From SYOC01 sp035575235 (GTDB lineage Bacteria; Desulfobacterota; Binatia; Bin18), in NCBI GenBank assembly GCA_035575235.1, contig DATLYA010000309.1, forward strand, positions 1-14,815: a stretch of 14,815 nucleotides of DNA. The letters run 5' to 3'. The notes beneath the pieces were generated by a model. It was given only the letters and a program-made list of their open reading frames with translations, made no database searches and was not told where the DNA came from. Positions 14,446 through 14,815 of this stretch are shown piece by piece. The position numbers and the translations under genes were made by a program. Each line of letters opens with the position of its first letter. Position 1 is the stretch's first letter.

Positions 14446-14473
14446 GTCTAGAGTCTAGGGGCCAGGGTTAAGG
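14446..14473. repeat. Four-unit heptamer array
   Basis: Tandem 7-nt units GTCTAGA, GTCTAGG, then more degenerate GGCCAGG and GTTAAGG, starting four bases after the second SDR stop. The rest of the 154-bp spacer has no feature I can support apart from the next ribosome binding site. Confidence 0.6.
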
Positions 14474-14584
14474 AGTCAAAACTGTTTCTTCATGTTGACG
14501 CGAGACTGCGGAACTCGAGACGCTAAACGGCAGTAAGGTGCTTGACCGTCGATTTTTTGCCGTCTACTGTTGCTACGAACTAGC

Positions 14585-14590
14585 AGGAGG
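14585..14590 (+). promoter_or_regulatory. Ribosome binding site of the acyl-CoA dehydrogenase gene
   Basis: AGGAGG lies six bases before TTG 14597 and decides this rare start codon. No in-frame ATG near the N-terminus would fit the family. Confidence 0.8.
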
Positions 14591-14596
14591 CTGTAT

Positions 14597-14815
14597 TTGG
14601 CTGCACTGACTGCGCATTCCCGTTACTTCACTGAAGAGCACGAAATCTTCCGTGAGCAAGTCCGCAACTTTGTCAACAAAGAAGTGCTGCCGCATATTGA
14701 TCGCTGGGAAGAAGAAGAGTTATTCCCTAAATCGCTGTACCGGCGTATGGGAGAACTTGGGTTTCTCGGCATTCGTTATCCGGAAAAATATGGCGGCAGC
14801 AACGGCGACATCTGG
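14597..14815 (+). CDS. Acyl-CoA dehydrogenase, N-terminal part (runs off the window)
   Basis: The first 73 codons of an FAD-dependent acyl-CoA dehydrogenase. The helical N-terminal domain is recognisable: FTEEHEIFREQVRNFVNKEV, then PHIDRWEEEELFPKSLYRRM, then GELGFLGIRYPEKYGG. The catalytic base and FAD-binding domains lie beyond the window. Translation starts at TTG after a strong AGGAGG. These enzymes introduce an alpha-beta double bond into acyl-CoA thioesters. Following two SDRs, it suggests that the cluster feeds a beta-oxidation-like route. The substrate class cannot be judged from the N-terminus. Confidence 0.9.
   Translation, partial: MAALTAHSRYFTEEHEIFREQVRNFVNKEVLPHIDRWEEEELFPKSLYRRMGELGFLGIRYPEKYGGSNGDIW

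Noticed and set aside
14527..14565. Terminator in the SDR to acyl-CoA dehydrogenase spacer (ACGGCA / TGCCGT)
   Set aside because: The loop would be about 26 nt and the T-run lies inside it rather than after the stem.

Overview
The window looks like a piece of a Gram-negative bacterial genome, probably an uncultured soil, sediment or sponge-type lineage. It encodes an outer-membrane Omp85 barrel and a complete outer-membrane lipid transport operon, followed by a run of catabolic genes (hydantoinase A, luciferase-like monooxygenase, alpha/beta hydrolase, VOC protein, two SDRs, acyl-CoA dehydrogenase). Such mixtures are familiar from lineages like Tectomicrobia/Entotheonella, Binatota or other former Deltaproteobacteria, but nothing here fixes the taxonomy. 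No rRNA, tRNA, CRISPR array, transposase or phage gene was seen.

Left third (1-7241): a lipid-trafficking block. A few codons of an upstream gene end at 55. A full-length TamA-like Omp85 protein follows (58-1893), then a badly broken tamB (2123-3134) that keeps its N-terminal anchor and its C-terminal domain but has lost the middle, changed frame at the join and gained an in-frame TAG. An unrecognised small gene (3179-3694) ends facing a five-gene minus-strand operon, mlaE-mlaF-mlaD-mlaA-mlaC (7241 down to 3733). This operon holds the inner-membrane permease, ATPase, MCE subunit, outer-membrane partner and periplasmic shuttle. No mlaB is present in the window. TamA/TamB and Mla both act on outer-membrane lipid homeostasis, so the adjacency is sensible.

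Right two thirds (7242-14815): a co-directional plus-strand catabolic cluster, divergent from mla. It starts with a stand-alone hydantoinase/oxoprolinase A subunit (no B subunit next to it), possibly made from a leaderless mRNA. Then come an LLM-family flavin oxidoreductase, a serine alpha/beta hydrolase, a single-domain VOC protein, an unrecognised 157-residue protein, two tandem paralogous SDRs and the first 73 codons of an acyl-CoA dehydrogenase with a TTG start. A reasonable inference is oxygenation, hydrolysis, alcohol/ketone oxidation and then acyl-CoA oxidation of some organic acid or cyclic ketone; the substrate cannot be read from the sequence.

The most distinctive non-gene signal is in the spacers. 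Many carry short, degenerate tandem arrays with a strict 7-nt period (8 nt in one), each with a different unit sequence: 1892, 3139, 3711, 9561, 10948, 12799 and 14446. One array supplies the last codons and stop of a gene. Several spacers also hold hairpins or palindromic dispersed-repeat cores. This resembles the heptameric STRR repeats described in cyanobacteria but with many unrelated units. No gene-free stretch exceeds about 250 bases.
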